Source of the DNA: Epiperipatus broadwayi
Taxonomy: Eukaryota; Onychophora; Udeonychophora; Euonychophora; Peripatidae
NCBI GenBank assembly: GCA_028023455.1
Contig: JAQFVV010006336.1
Location: forward strand, 2,188,224-2,252,223
Length of the DNA stretch: 64,000 nucleotides
Reading direction: 5' to 3'
The translations under genes were made by a program, and so were the position numbers. Each line of letters begins with the position of its first letter. Within the stretch, counting starts at the first letter, position 1. A model generated the notes under the pieces. The model did not search any database. It was not told where the DNA came from and saw only the letters and a program-made list of their open reading frames with translations. Of the stretch, positions 33,217 to 43,300 are shown in pieces.

Positions 33217-35181
33217 GGGCAAATCAAAAGTAATACTGCAACTAGTCTAACCTCGTCATCAGTGAAAAATCTTTGTTCTAAACAACTTACCGATTGTGAA
33301 TTATCAGTTCTGGAAAAAGGTTTGAATTTCGCCATTACACCATCTACTGTTCCACTATTGGATATAATGGCCGCGACTGATGAGGTGACGCAAAATTTGA
33401 ATCTAGAGGAAGCAGCGGAGTTACGCTGGAGAGTAAAACGAACACTGGAAAGACAAAAAGTGCATAAGCAGAAGTCAAACATTTCATGTGATGAGAGGAG
33501 AGCTATTAAATCTCTCAAACAGGATGCATCTATAATCATTCTTCCTGCTGACAAAGGTAACACTACAGTTGTAATGGATAAAACTGATTATGATAACAAA
33601 ATTCAAGGACTTCTCACAGCAGGCCAATACAAAAAAGTAGCAAAAAATCCAATTCCAAGTACAGAGGTAAAACTACAAGCATTACTCCGGAAGCATCGCA
33701 GGTATTTCAGTGATTCAGAAAAAAGAAAATTAACTTCGTATTTCAGCAAGATTCCTCACTTGTATGGACTGCCTAAAATCCATAAAGAGAATGTTCCATT
33801 ACGACCTATTGTTAGTTCTAGAAATTCACCCTGTCAAAATTTGTCAAGATATCTTCTCGAAGTTCTTAGTCCATTGGCATATAGAACACCATCTTTCGTC
33901 AGGGACTCTAAGCACTTTGTACAATTAGTCAGGAACATGAAAATGGAAAGAACTGACATATTAGTAAGCTTTGATGTGGAAAGTCTGTTTACAAATGTAC
34001 CATGTGATGAAGCATTGTCTATTGTAAGGAAAAGGTTATATGGCGATAACAGTCTACAAAGTAGAACAGTTCTACCTATTGATAGTATAATGGAGTTATT
34101 AACATTCTGTGTAACAACAACATACTTTCAATATAACTCAGAATTCTTCCAACAAAATCGAGGGATGGCCATGGGATCATCACTGTCACCATTGCTCAGC
34201 AACATTTACATGGAAGAACTTGAAACAACAGCCATAAATACTACTCCATGTCCGCCTAAAGTGTGGCTTCGATATGTTGATGATACATTTGTAGTATGGC
34301 CACATGGCAAGGAAAAATTACAGTCTTTCTGGATGCACATTAACAACATATCTCCTACAATTAATTTCACGATGGAAGCAGAACAAGAACAAAAATTGGC
34401 ATTCTTGGATGTTCTTGTGACAAGACTCTCTCAGGGCAAAGTAAAAACATCAGTATATAGGAAACCAACACACACTGGAAAATACTTGGCATATACATCC
34501 AATCATACAAGAAGCACTAAACAAGGAATTGTACTGTCACTATGGAACAGAGCGAAGGAGGTTTGTTCAGAAACCAGTGATTTGGAAAAAGAAAAGATTC
34601 ACATAGAACAAATGCTTATGAAGAATGGTTATCCATCAGCAGTCATCAGAAAAACCTTCAATAGACAACAGAAAAAGACACCAAAAGAGGAAACAGTTAT
34701 TGGTACAGTGGTGTATCCATACATACCAGGAATGGCAGACAAACTAAGAAGAATCTGCAGTCAATATAATATTAGAACTGCTTTCCAAAGCCATACCACA
34801 CTTCGAGGAATGCTTACTTCCACTAAGCCTAAGTTGGAAATGCTGAAGAACAAAAACTGCATCTATGAGATACCATGTGAATGTGGAAGAAAATACATTG
34901 GTGAGACCTGTCGGCCTGTTGAACAACGATTGAAGGAACACAAACTAATGGTTAAAAGAGAAAAAACAGATGTGTCTACCATAGCAGATCATGTATGTAC
35001 TAATGACCACATGCTTAAGTGGGAAAATACAAAGATATTGGATAAAGAGGAAAAAATGCATAGAAGAAAATTCAAGGAAGCTGCTCATATGACAATGGTA
35101 AATAATCCTATAAGTCAACCCAGTGTGGCAATACACAATGTATGGAAGCCTCTAATTAATCTTGCTCTTAGGAAAAAATAA
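33212..35181 (+). pseudogene. Penelope RT/GIY-YIG copy 4, inverted, 5'-truncated
   Basis: An open frame from the join to the stop at 35,181, equivalent to residues ~156-809. RT motifs DKG, LPKIHK, FDVESLF, GMAMGS and YVDD and endonuclease IPCECG and YIGET are all intact; there is no ATG at the start, so it is listed as a broken gene. It differs from copies 1-3 at about ten residues, for example YRKPTHT (the usual family form) where they have YRKSTHT, HGKEKL for HGKIKL, and LSRYLL for LSRFLL. It was therefore copied from a different template than its tandem neighbours. Confidence 0.9.
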
Positions 35182-35237
35182 AAAAAAAAATAATTAGACT
35201 TGTTATAAAAAAAAAAAAAAAATTGAAGGACTCAGGA

Positions 35238-35313
35238 GGATTTGAACCAACCCTCAAGTATAAATATATCAAATTTCTACTATATGTTGCCTTTGACAGA
35301 ATAGCTCAGTTGG
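35238..35313. other. Opposed tRNA-like halves, copy 4 pseudo-LTR
   Basis: Minus strand: box-B-like GGTTCAAATCC (complement of 35,238-35,248), then CTCCTGAGTCC and a T run. Plus strand: box-A-like TAGCTCAGTTGG (35,302-35,313) followed by TAGAGCG and a degenerate second half with AGTTCAACT near 35,363. The inverted layout suggests tRNA or SINE pieces captured by the element. Confidence 0.55.
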
Positions 35314-35408
35314 TAGAGCGTTTGCCTTAAATTCAATATACAAGAATCTAAAGGTGCGAGTTCAACTTCTAAGCGAATATTGTCACTGTGCATATAGGCC
35401 AGCAACAC

Positions 35409-35450
35409 CTGAAGAAGAGTGGAGAATAATACTACTCGAAACGTTGTGTA
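35409..35450 (+). ncRNA. Hammerhead-like motif, copy 4 pseudo-LTR
   Basis: CUGAAGA (35,409-35,415), stem GAGUGG/CUACUC with an AGAAUAAUA loop, GAAA (35,438-35,441), short stem ACG/UGU and candidate cleavage after GUA (35,448-35,450). The extra A before stem II is shared by all four copies. Confidence 0.5.
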
Positions 35451-35625
35451 ATTACTAACCTGTATTGTCTATTTGTGTGTTATTACTAACAAGTTGTTTG
35501 TATTTGAAAAGTTTAAATAAAGTTTAAAATTTTCTATACATTCAATATTCACTCATAAATGATGGAAATAGTCCAACATATTACATCTTATAATATACCA
35601 TCATTACAAACCTTCAGACAAATAC

Positions 35626-35638
35626 AAGATGATGTTTT
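35626..35638. repeat. Target site duplication, right copy
   Basis: AAGATGATGTTTT, equal to 25,053-25,065. Confidence 0.85.
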
Positions 35639-37402
35639 TTTTTAAGAAATAGGAAAATAAAGGATTTGGATCATATTTAGTTTTGTGTGATTTCAGTATA
35701 GTTAACTAAGCCCTATGACTGAACACATATAGTTTGGACAGTGTTTTTTGCATATTTTTTAAGCTTTTGATGTTAGAATAAAGCTGAAGAAATATCTTTA
35801 GCATCGTTCCTATAATAGAGGTTGGTAGACAGGTAAAGGTCACTCCTCTATAGTGTCTTTTAATTCACTGTGCCATGATTGTCAAGATATATGATGAGTA
35901 ATATTCTAGTTGTATTTTGATCCTAGGCATCTATCTTCACTATCCTTATTTTGTGAATCTGCATCGGTCAGAAAGATATTTTCAAAGAAATAATGAATAA
36001 AATAGAACTGAAGATATGTTATCGTTTATGTAAGAATAGTTTATTTGCTGGAATGTATAGTATTGTGTAACTTTAAAATTGAAAGTCCAAAATATCATAA
36101 AGAGAGAAAGAATCATATAATACATTGTAAAAATTAATTCAGAAATGAATATAAGATTTTGAAAAGAAATCTAAACCAAGTATTTTAAAAGTGATAATAA
36201 AATTTGAATGAATTTTTTTTTAATAATATTTAGAGAATAAGTATTGCATATTTATTAAGAAATAGTTAAATAATGTATAATAAACATATACTTGTGCATG
36301 GTATAATAATAGTTGTAATTATATCATCCGAAGTAAGGCTTGAATGAGAATATTAGAAATAATAAACATCGGATAATGAACAATAAACAACCTAATACCT
36401 AATGTAGAACAATGTTTTGACTTTGTAAGATTCCATACAACCAATATAAAACTAAAATTTGTTATTTTGTAGAATTTTATTACAAATGTAAAATTTTGTA
36501 AAAAATATAATTTTAATAATATTAGGGATGCCAAGTGTTAGTGATAATCATATAAGAAATGCATTTTGTAATAAGCTAACCATAATAATAAATCAAGTAA
36601 TAATACTGTATTTTCTTAAGTGTTTTTAAAAAATAAGATTTAACTAGGAAAAGTAAATATTATTTTGATTTCATTTTATAAACTAATAAACTAAGTTGAG
36701 ATATGAGAGTAAGGGATATCCAATGTATATAGTGTAAAAATATTGTTAATTTATTTATGTTGTTAATAAACTTTGTTTTAAATTTGTTTTAAAGTTTTGT
36801 GTCCGCGTTGTTATTTCTCCACATGGATGCATGAAATCACGATACATTTATAATTGAAACAGACATATAGTTTTTGCACAAAAAGGTAAACATAAAAGTG
36901 TTATAATAATTTTGAGAATTTATTGGTATGTTAAAATTAAAAGATTATAATTTTATATTATTTATTGGTCATAAGTCAGTTGCCACAATATTACATTAAA
37001 TTAAATGCTAATGTTGCCACACGTATTCTGTTGTCAGATTATTAAAAATACTACCACGTACGTATTTATTTAATTCATTTAGGAAGAAATAAGATTATAT
37101 TATATTTATTATTGTTATTATTATTTTATTATTGTTAGTTGCTGTGTAGTAGATTATGACATAAAATTCCCTTTTCATATTTTACTACCGTAATTTTAAA
37201 TCAGTTAGAATACAATTTATGAACCTGAGATTTTATTTTGTTTTATTTTACTTCATTTTATTTAATTGAGCTGGATTCTTGTTATAAAGAAGATCAAGAT
37301 ATGATTATTCTTTTAATCGTAGTGAAGAGAGTTCGGAAAGTCGTAAGAATACTATGAGTTAGTTATTTGGTATAGTAAAAAGGGGGAATAGTGTTCTTAT
37401 GC

Positions 37403-37437
37403 CATTGAGTTAGTATCGTGTGGATAATAGCTCAATG
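37403..37437 (+). promoter_or_regulatory. Conserved LTR hairpin (LTR-A)
   Basis: Outer stem CATTGAG/CTCAATG, inner stem TATC (37,414-37,417) with GATA (37,423-37,426). In diverged LTR-C the second inner pair A-T is replaced by G-C, a compensatory change. Confidence 0.45.
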
Positions 37438-37671
37438 TAGTCTATCTTATTCCCTGTATTGTCACCCCATGTCTCATGAAAATAGTAAATATTTGTTAAT
37501 TCATTTTAAAAAAAATTGAACTGTATTTGTATTTTAAAAATTAGAGCTAGTAATCATTTTAATCAATGCTGAATATTTCATTTATTTATGTGTTAATTGA
37601 GCTAGAACCCGGAATATTCGGTATAAACAATATATTTCTGGGGTGAGGATGTGCGGGGGAAGGTCAGATTG

Positions 37672-37690
37672 TGATCGCCCAACGTGTTGC
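37672..37690 (+). promoter_or_regulatory. Primer binding site, tRNA-Lys-like
   Basis: TGATCGCCCAACGTGTTGC starts a few bases after the LTR. It resembles TGGCGCCCAACGTGGGGC, the site complementary to the 3' end of tRNA-Lys in many retroelements. The CGCCCAACGTG core is exact; the TGG start and two G positions differ, so priming efficiency is uncertain. Confidence 0.6.
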
Positions 37691-38355
37691 ACGATGTGTA
37701 ATTGGAAATACAATCGATAGGTTGGATTCAACTAACAGAAGGTTTAATTTTGCTTTTCCAATGAGACTGCACGATGTGTAGTGGAATTACATATAGTTTA
37801 GTATTTGAATTTGTTAATGTAAATCGGGAGATTGTCAATAGACATATTTTACAGAAGTAGATAATTTCATATTTGATTATAGAAATAATTATTAGGATTT
37901 AGTTATTAAAGTAAACTAAATATTTGTTATTAAAATAATTTCAATTTTATGTGGTAGATAATCTGATTGTTTAAAAAATCGTACTATACTATTGTGGGTC
38001 AATTGACAAACAAAATTTAAAATGTGCATATGTGGCTAACGATTATTGGTATTTAATATGACCATGTCAATTATTGAAGTATTATTGAAAAATATATTTG
38101 AAAGTGTTTAATTTGTGCAAAATATTTGTGAATCATGCATGTGGGAAATGATGTTGTGACACATATAATTTTAATTGTTATTGTTATTATAATTAGTTAG
38201 ATAGTATAGGGTGTATAGAAGGTATTGTCTATAGTTATTGTGGGTGATGGTTGGATGAGATAAAAGAACTGGTAAGAAACTATTTTATGAGAAATTAATA
38301 GTAACATATTATTGGGATATTAAATTTTGAGGAAAAAGTATTATAAAGAAAAAAA
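37691..38355. other. Untranslated leader of the LTR element
   Basis: No ORF. GCACGATGTGTA occurs at 37,689 and again near 37,769 with similar flanks, a ~22-bp imperfect direct repeat. Confidence 0.6.
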
Positions 38356-39834
38356 ATGGATAATCAAGATAACAGTTCAGTAGAGGAAATATCTGAATTC
38401 ATGGTGGATAGTAGTTGTGAGGAGGAAAAGGAAGCAGAAGAGACAATTAATATAGAAACAATTACAGATATTGTACAAATTACAGATGACGAAATAAAAG
38501 GAGAAGAAAAGATTAGGGAATTAAAAATAGAGGAAGAAGAAGTAGTCACACATAAAAGAGATGTAGACAGCTTCTTATTGTCTCAAATAGCACTGATGAT
38601 AAAAGAGATTCTAGAAGATAATAGAAAATATAGAGAAGAGATTAAAGAAGATAATAGAAAACATAGAGAAGAGATTCAAAAAATTATGAGTAGAAATAGA
38701 GAAGAGAGTAATATAAAATTTGAATATCTCAATGAAAATAATAGAAAAAATAGAGAAGAGATTAATGAGAATATAAATAGAAATAGAGAAAAGAGTAATA
38801 TAAATCATATTAATGAAGAAATTAGAGTTATTAAGGAAGAGGTAATTCAGACTAAAATAAGTAGTCAATATGTTGAAATAATTAATACAGATTTGGAAAA
38901 GAATCAAGAATCTATTAATTTAATTAGTGAAAATGTGGTAGATGACAAAGAAATTGTAGAGACTGTAGATGAAGAAAATCCACAATTCATTAAGATAATT
39001 AATAAAGATAATAACTTATGTACTAATTGGACACCAGAAAACATAGATTTTATTAAATTAGGAGATAAAGATAGATATAATGATGTATCAGTTGGTAAGA
39101 TGGCAGATAATGAGTTAAGAAAAGATGAGTCTTATATTAAATTCGCTAATAAAGAAAGTAAGTTATTTGTTGGAAAAACCAGTATAAATAATGAAATGAT
39201 TTATGAAGAAAAGGAGATTCATAAAAAATCTATTGAAATAATTAATAGTAGTAATGAATTATATAAAAGAATACTGAAAAATCCCAAAGAGTATTTTAAA
39301 TTGACTAATGAAATGATAGGGGTGAATAAATCCTATGAAAGATTAATTGGTGAAAGAACTATAGATCAAATTAATAGTTTTAAAAAATATTATAATGATG
39401 ATAAAAGATTTGGTAACTTTACAAAGATAATATCAAATTCTTCAGAGCAAAAGTATTTAAAGTTGTTGGAACATGAGTTACCAAAAATTATCGATAAAAG
39501 TAGTAATAAATTTAAAAATAAAATGCAAGAGGTGATATTTAAATGTAGTGTTAATGATAGAAATATTCATTTACAATTTGATATTTCTAAAGAAATATTG
39601 TTTAAAGGAATTAGGAACTTGATACCTAATGGTGAATTTATAAGAGAAAAATTTAATCGGAATAGAGATTTAAGCAAGATAAAAGTAAGACTTAAATATC
39701 TAAAGCACGAGAAATTCATAACAGATCTTCTTAAGAATAATTTTAATAAAGGAAAGAAGATAGGAAAAGCTAAGGTGAGACTTAAGAAAGGTGAGAGAAA
39801 ATTAAAGTTTAGATTTAGAAAAGAAAATACCTAA
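38356..39834 (+). CDS. 492-residue coiled-coil protein of the LTR element (Gag position)
   Basis: I do not recognise the family. An open frame from an ATG in an A-rich context (38,356) to TAA (39,834). Residues 1-75 are acidic (Glu/Asp-rich). Residues ~85-155 hold an 11-residue repeat (EDNRKYREEIK, then EDNRKHREEIQ, NENNRKNREEI and NENINRNREKS) that should form a coiled coil. The middle part, with repeated FIKIINKD / FIKLGDKD / YIKFANKES units, looks like a second degenerate repeat. The last ~60 residues are strongly basic (KKIGKAKVRLKKGERKLKFR), suited to nucleic-acid binding. Position after the primer site and before an integrase remnant is that of Gag. No zinc knuckle or protease motif is visible. 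Composition is AT-driven (Asn, Lys, Ile, Glu). It may be Gag-like or a captured sequence. Confidence 0.7.
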   Translation: MDNQDNSSVEEISEFMVDSSCEEEKEAEETINIETITDIVQITDDEIKGEEKIRELKIEEEEVVTHKRDVDSFLLSQIALMIKEILEDNRKYREEIKEDNRKHREEIQKIMSRNREESNIKFEYLNENNRKNREEINENINRNREKSNINHINEEIRVIKEEVIQTKISSQYVEIINTDLEKNQESINLISENVVDDKEIVETVDEENPQFIKIINKDNNLCTNWTPENIDFIKLGDKDRYNDVSVGKMADNELRKDESYIKFANKESKLFVGKTSINNEMIYEEKEIHKKSIEIINSSNELYKRILKNPKEYFKLTNEMIGVNKSYERLIGERTIDQINSFKKYYNDDKRFGNFTKIISNSSEQKYLKLLEHELPKIIDKSSNKFKNKMQEVIFKCSVNDRNIHLQFDISKEILFKGIRNLIPNGEFIREKFNRNRDLSKIKVRLKYLKHEKFITDLLKNNFNKGKKIGKAKVRLKKGERKLKFRFRKENT

Positions 39835-39904
39835 TAATTAAGACAAATAATTCCTAAATAAGATGTGTATTTAATAATATATTATAACCTTATTTTTTTT
39901 TTTA

Positions 39905-40096
39905 CAAAACAAATATAGGATTTTAAATGTTAGCAACCTACAAAGAAATCAATTTAGAAAATTTCTAGAATTATATGAAGGTCCGTACAAGATTTTTAGA
40001 AAAGTGGGAGAGAATGCTTTTGTATTAACTACACCAGATGGTGAAAAAGGGACATACAACGCTAGAAGTTTAATCCCATACCCATCAGAAGTGTAG
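39905..40096 (+). pseudogene. Integrase C-terminus (GPY/F module) remnant
   Basis: One frame reads to a TAG at 40,094-40,096. It contains RKFLELYEGPYKIF, KVGENAFVLTTPDGEKG and TYNARSLIPYPSEV. This is the GPY/F module that follows the catalytic core in Ty3/Gypsy integrases, including the closing NxRxLIPY motif. Nothing of the zinc-binding or DDE core precedes it; a T-rich run and an AG at 39,918 lie upstream. It marks the element as a deletion derivative of a Gypsy-type parent. Confidence 0.75.
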
Positions 40097-40292
40097 AAAA
40101 TTTTTTATAAGTATTAATAGTTCAAAGTCTGAGTTTAGTGTCCAGATATTATATAAATTTGTATAGCAAACAGTGTATTCTGTTGTATTGAGTAGTATAA
40201 GATGGAATTTGGTTGTAGCAGATAATAAAATGAGGAGTATTAATGAATAAAGTAGGTAATAAACTAGATGTTTAATTTAAAATTTTTTATTC

Positions 40293-40304
40293 GAAGGGGG
40301 GAGT
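40293..40304 (+). promoter_or_regulatory. Polypurine tract
   Basis: GAAGGGGGGAG immediately upstream of the 3' LTR start (TG at 40,307), the standard plus-strand primer position. Confidence 0.8.
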
Positions 40305-40306
40305 TA

Positions 40307-43300
40307 TGTGCCCTTATCTATAGGTCATAATAAGGTAGAATGGTCAATTGCTAAAAAATTTTAAATTTTAAAATACGTTTGTGTAATATATTGATAATTG
40401 TATGATTGATTAGATTTTATAGTACAATTTAAGGCTGAAAATACCTGGTATATAAAAGTGTAATGAATTATTTTAAAGAAACAGTTAAATAAAGCTTAAT
40501 TATATTCTTGCTTATGGTTGTAAAAGCTGGCCATATAAAATATGACAGCTATAAATAGTTAAAAGTATATTAAACAATTCAATTGTAATGTTTTAAAACT
40601 AATAAATTAAATAAAAACGATATGTAATATTATAATTGTACTTAATAGTCAAAATTAATCTAATATATTTTAAGATAAACTTTAGGATGGTGAGAATTAT
40701 ATTTAGTTTTACATTTTTAAATTATTTTCCAAATTTTTTATAAAATATATCAGTTTTGGTAATATAGACCGAGATGTAAATTAAAAAAATCATCTGATAA
40801 AGTTAGTAATCATGTGACTGTATATTATATACCTTCACACACATGCTTGTTAGAATAATAATAAAGTTTGTGAATTATAAAACTAAATATAATTGCTATC
40901 GATCCTTAAAGTAAAAGTTGAAATATTAAATATTGTTTTAATAATTATTTTAAAGTTTAAATGATTTTGATAAAACTATAATTGAATTTAAAAATACTAT
41001 TATAAGTAATATTTAAGACATGACATCATAAATTCTCTATTTTAAAGGGTTTAATATATTATAAAACTAAAATGTGTAAATTTGTTCGCACTAAAAGTCA
41101 TTAACCAATCAACGGAGGTAATTTAGCAGACGGAAAATAGGAATTAGACGAAGCAGGAGAAAGTAATGTGTAAGTGAAGGAGGGAGTAACATATTTTTAG
41201 CTGGATAAGACCGTAAGCTAGAAAAGTGATATAATTTTAAAATTTTGTATTTATTTTAAAAGTTTTTTAACATATAATATTTTGACTGCCTTTACATGAA
41301 GGGCTAATTTTAAAAGTTTTCTTGCCAGTGATTTTATTCAAGTTTAGCCAAAACCTTACAGTGAAAATGGAAATACTACAGAAAACAGTATATAAAAATA
41401 TTGTTAAAGGAAAAATATTTGGAAAGTGCCTTGATACAGCTTTATTTATGCTCAACCAGAAACTTATTATTGTAACTCAGAGAAATATAATTTGGACGCT
41501 ATATGGAAAACTTAAAAAAGAAGTTATTTGCCATCAGGAAAAATTATGACACACAATTTTATAAGGCTACTCTGAAGTTATTTTATTCTTCTCTATGGAA
41601 AAATTAAGATGCGTATATCATATAGAAAAAATTATGTAAAAGTTATAAGGCAAAAAGAATGTTTATCTTTTTAAAGGAAACATTACAAAAATATAGTACC
41701 AGAATTTTAAAAGAAGGAAAAAAGTTACAGAATGATAATATGAAAGAGCTATTGTGTTTTATGAAAAAAGGAACAGAAAAACTTTATCTAAGAAGAATTA
41801 AAAAAAAAATATTATAAAGTGTTCATTGGAGAAATGCTTGATTTAGAAAATATAAATTTAAATTACTTAATGAAAATGGATCCATGGAAACAGAAAAATT
41901 TTATTGAATATTTAAATCAAAGTACCTAGAAGATGCATCGTAAAAGTCGCGCGGGAAAATCTTAGCAGAAAATATTAGAAGAGAATATGTAGACGTTTTT
42001 CTTTACGGGATTAACTAATATCATAATTAATAATTGTATTAAATATTATGAAAAACCAAGGATTGTCATCTATGAATATTTATTAAACAGAGCAATAATT
42101 GTTTTACCTTAAAATTGAACATTAAGTGACTGAAGAAGAAATAATAAACATTTTTTTTTAGCTTTAATATGAACGGTTTTCAAGAAAGTTTGATAAAGAA
42201 GTACAGTAAATATAGTTTAAATATTTTACTAATTTATTTAAAATATAAAATGTTATGTGAGATTAGGGAAAACATATAAACATAAATTTAGTAATATTAA
42301 AATTTAAATATAATAGCTTGATAGAATTATAGAAATATTGTTTAAAATAAAGTGTATGGATGTGAATATTATATCTACAAGGATCAATGGGATGGTGAAG
42401 CATACGGAACGCGATCGAGAAGATAAAGATCGTTTGGTAATTTTGATATTTATTTATAATGCATAATGTATTTTTTTTAGATCATCTATTGATTAAGAAT
42501 GAAGTGTGAAAGTTTAAATTATATGTACACATTTTATACAACATTTTAACATATTATGAGATAGGAGTAATTCGGAATATGCATGCAATAATTTATTTAA
42601 AGTATATTAATAATATAATTTAACAGAACAATTGTGTGATTCTTTTGAACTTTCATGTGATAAAGTATACAGATATTTTAAAATAGTTTGTATATGATTA
42701 AATATACGAGGAAAGTAGTAAAAAGATTTTCTTATAGAACAGTGGAATAGTTTTAAAATAAATGAATTTTATTATTGTTAGAAATGTAGATATGTATTTG
42801 TCGATGTACAGTATAGAAAAATCTTGAGAAATAAGATCGGATAGTGACTTGGAAGTACTAGTGGAGAGGAAACCAAGATGATGTTTTTTTTAAGAAATAG
42901 GAAAATAAAGGATTTGGATCATATTTAGTTTTGTGTGATTTCAGTATAGTTAACTAAGCCCTATGACTGAACACATATAGTTTGGACAGTGTTTTTTGCA
43001 TATTTTTTAAGCTTTTGATGTTAGAATAAAGCTGAAGAAATATCTTTAGCATCGTTCCTATAATAGAGGTTGGTAGACAGGTAAAGGTCACTCCTCTATA
43101 GTGTCTTTTAATTCACTGTGCCATGATTGTCAAGATATATGACGAGTAATATTCTAGTTGTATTTTGATCCTATGCATCTATCTTCGCTATCCTTATTTT
43201 GTGAATCTGCATCGGTCAGAAAGATATTTTCAAAGAAATAATGAATAAAATAGAACTGAAGATATGTTATCGTTTATGTAAGAATAGTTTATTTGCTGGA

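Larger units (their letters stand above)
25066..35625. mobile_element. Penelope cluster: three tandem copies plus one inverted copy
   Basis: A 10.56-kb insertion into LTR-A, defined by comparison with LTR-B. Copies 1-3 lie head to tail on the minus strand with a period of 2813 and 2817 bp, the difference coming mainly from a poly(T) run. Copy 4 is on the plus strand and meets copy 3 head to head at 33,212-33,216. Terminal pseudo-LTR segments (25,066-25,477, 27,908-28,290, 30,721-31,107 and 35,182-35,625) are nearly identical. Both outer ends are 3' ends that run a few codons into a following ORF start. Tandem and inverted partial copies are the usual habit of Penelope-like elements. Confidence 0.9.
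35182..35625 (+). repeat. Terminal pseudo-LTR of copy 4
   Basis: Poly(A) tracts, the tRNA-like halves, the hammerhead-like motif, then AATAAA near 35,515 and a readthrough into an ORF start. ATGATGGAAATAG begins at 35,560 and sequence continues to the codon for about residue 22 before the target duplication. Confidence 0.85.
35626..37668 (+). repeat. 5' LTR (LTR-A), second segment
   Basis: Matches 42,875-44,914. It contains AATAAA near 36,766 followed by TTTTGTGTC and GTTGTT, a plausible polyadenylation signal, and the conserved hairpin at 37,403-37,437. It ends in a G-rich stretch just before the primer-binding-site-like sequence; the terminal dinucleotide is probably CA at 37,665-37,666. 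Confidence 0.8.

Noticed and set aside
33141-33563. 140-codon minus-strand frame across the head-to-head join
   Set aside because: It reads the antisense of copy 4 into copy 3; no family features, an accident of the inverted join.
35302-35375. Complete tRNA gene in the Penelope pseudo-LTR
   Set aside because: Box A is excellent, but the acceptor and T stems do not pair by eye and the anticodon region carries extra bases; listed only as tRNA-like halves.
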